From JAATFY01 sp049276515 (GTDB taxonomy: Bacteria > Pseudomonadota > Alphaproteobacteria > UBA9219), in contig JBASWO010000148.1 in assembly GCA_049276515.1 (NCBI GenBank), positions 1-7,176 on the forward strand: a stretch of DNA of 7,176 nt, written 5' to 3'. Positions 6,793 to 7,176 of the stretch are shown here, piece after piece (the stretch's first letter is position 1; every line of letters starts with the position of its first letter). The translations under genes and the position numbers were made by a program. The notes beneath the pieces are model-generated. The model was not told where the DNA came from, searched no databases, and saw only the letters and a list, made by a program, of their open reading frames with translations.

Positions 6793-7176
6793 TTAGGCTC
6801 CAGCGACATTGGAAAGCTGTGGTAGAAAATCAGCTAAGGTGAAGGTCTGATGACGCGCCCAGGTTTCATTAGTCTCTGGATAATCAATACGATTATGAGC
6901 ACCGCGACTTTCTTCGCGCTTAAGAGCTGCTGTCGTTATCATTAAACCTACCAAAGCCATATCAGATATAGACGCCAAAGGAGCTAATTGCGCTAAAGCC
7001 GTTTGCAAAGCTTTTTGATCGCGCGTAACGCCCACAAAGTTTGACATCAAATTACGAATGTGGGGCTGGTCACTGTTACGCCGCTTTTGCATTTTTTGCG
7101 GTGCTAGAACCGTTTTTAATTCCGCATGCTTGATATCTAATGCGACGCGTCTACCAAATGAGGCAGCCTCTAAGAG
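6793..7176 (-). CDS. nadB: L-aspartate oxidase, C-terminal part (5' part outside window)
   Basis: The frame stays open to the window edge, giving 127 residues of the C-terminus. It begins LLEAASFGRRVALDI, matching the NadB stretch SLLEAxxFGRRxA at the end of the FAD-binding domain. It then forms the C-terminal helical domain and contains ESRGAHNRIDYPE, the NadB form of the ESRG.H...D.P motif shared with succinate dehydrogenase flavoproteins. The YPE ending and the adjacent nadC point to NadB rather than SdhA or FrdA. NadB oxidises L-aspartate to iminoaspartate with FAD, the first step of de novo NAD synthesis. An ATG at 7092 is internal, because the motif LLEAASFGRR precedes it. The stop (6793-6795) is one base before the preferred nadC start, indicating an operon. 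nadA may lie further upstream, outside the window. Confidence 0.92.
   Translation of the reverse strand, partial: LLEAASFGRRVALDIKHAELKTVLAPQKMQKRRNSDQPHIRNLMSNFVGVTRDQKALQTALAQLAPLASISDMALVGLMITTAALKREESRGAHNRIDYPETNETWARHQTFTLADFLPQLSNVAGA
6798..6801 (-). promoter_or_regulatory. Shine-Dalgarno of nadC inside the nadB 3' end
   Basis: GGAG on the minus strand, followed by 6 nt and the ATG at 6791. It lies in the last codons of nadB and decides the nadC start in favour of 6791 over 6809. Confidence 0.6.

Noticed and set aside
1..7176. Mobile element, phage, defence system, CRISPR or RNA gene
   Set aside because: Nearly every base is covered by intact housekeeping genes on one strand or the other; no terminal repeats, arrays or tRNA-like folds were seen.

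Overview
The window reads as a compact chromosomal segment of a proteobacterium, most likely an alphaproteobacterium of moderate GC content (a little under half G+C by eye). The assignment rests on protein style. The ClpB N-terminus ([15 protein letters not shown]) and the BioD (IEGVGGVMVPLDE, GSYLGTISHTLTAL, an ATGTGVGKS P-loop) look like the alphaproteobacterial versions I remember. No search was run, so the taxon is an inference.

Layout from left to right. (1) Positions 1-1339, + strand: the 3' part of a membrane-anchored family 2 glycosyltransferase, followed with a 4-nt ATGA overlap by a small GtrA-family membrane protein. Together they look like a two-gene unit that makes and moves polyprenyl-phosphate-linked sugars for envelope glycosylation. 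(2) Positions 1340-1415: the only real intergenic gap (76 bp). It holds a heat-shock (sigma-32)-like promoter candidate, an inverted repeat, a direct repeat and a Shine-Dalgarno for clpB. (3) Positions 1416-4010, +: a complete clpB disaggregase. (4) Positions 4007-5254, -: complete bioA, convergent with clpB. (5) Positions 5269-5949, +: complete bioD, divergent from bioA. (6) Positions 5946-6791, -: nadC, convergent with bioD. (7) Positions 6793-7176, -: the C-terminal end of nadB, co-directional with nadC and running off the window.

Functionally, bioA and bioD encode consecutive steps of biotin synthesis (KAPA to DAPA to dethiobiotin). nadB and nadC encode the first and third steps of de novo NAD synthesis from aspartate, through quinolinate. 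The other bio genes and nadA are not in the window.

No mobile element, CRISPR array, RNA gene or unknown gene was found, and I see no undescribed system. What stands out is packing. Both convergent pairs overlap by four bases at their stop codons, inside the same octamer GCTTAAGC. A bidirectional terminator is built into the 3' ends of clpB and bioA. The divergent bioA and bioD start codons are only 14 bp apart, so their promoters must lie inside each other's coding regions or give nearly leaderless mRNAs.
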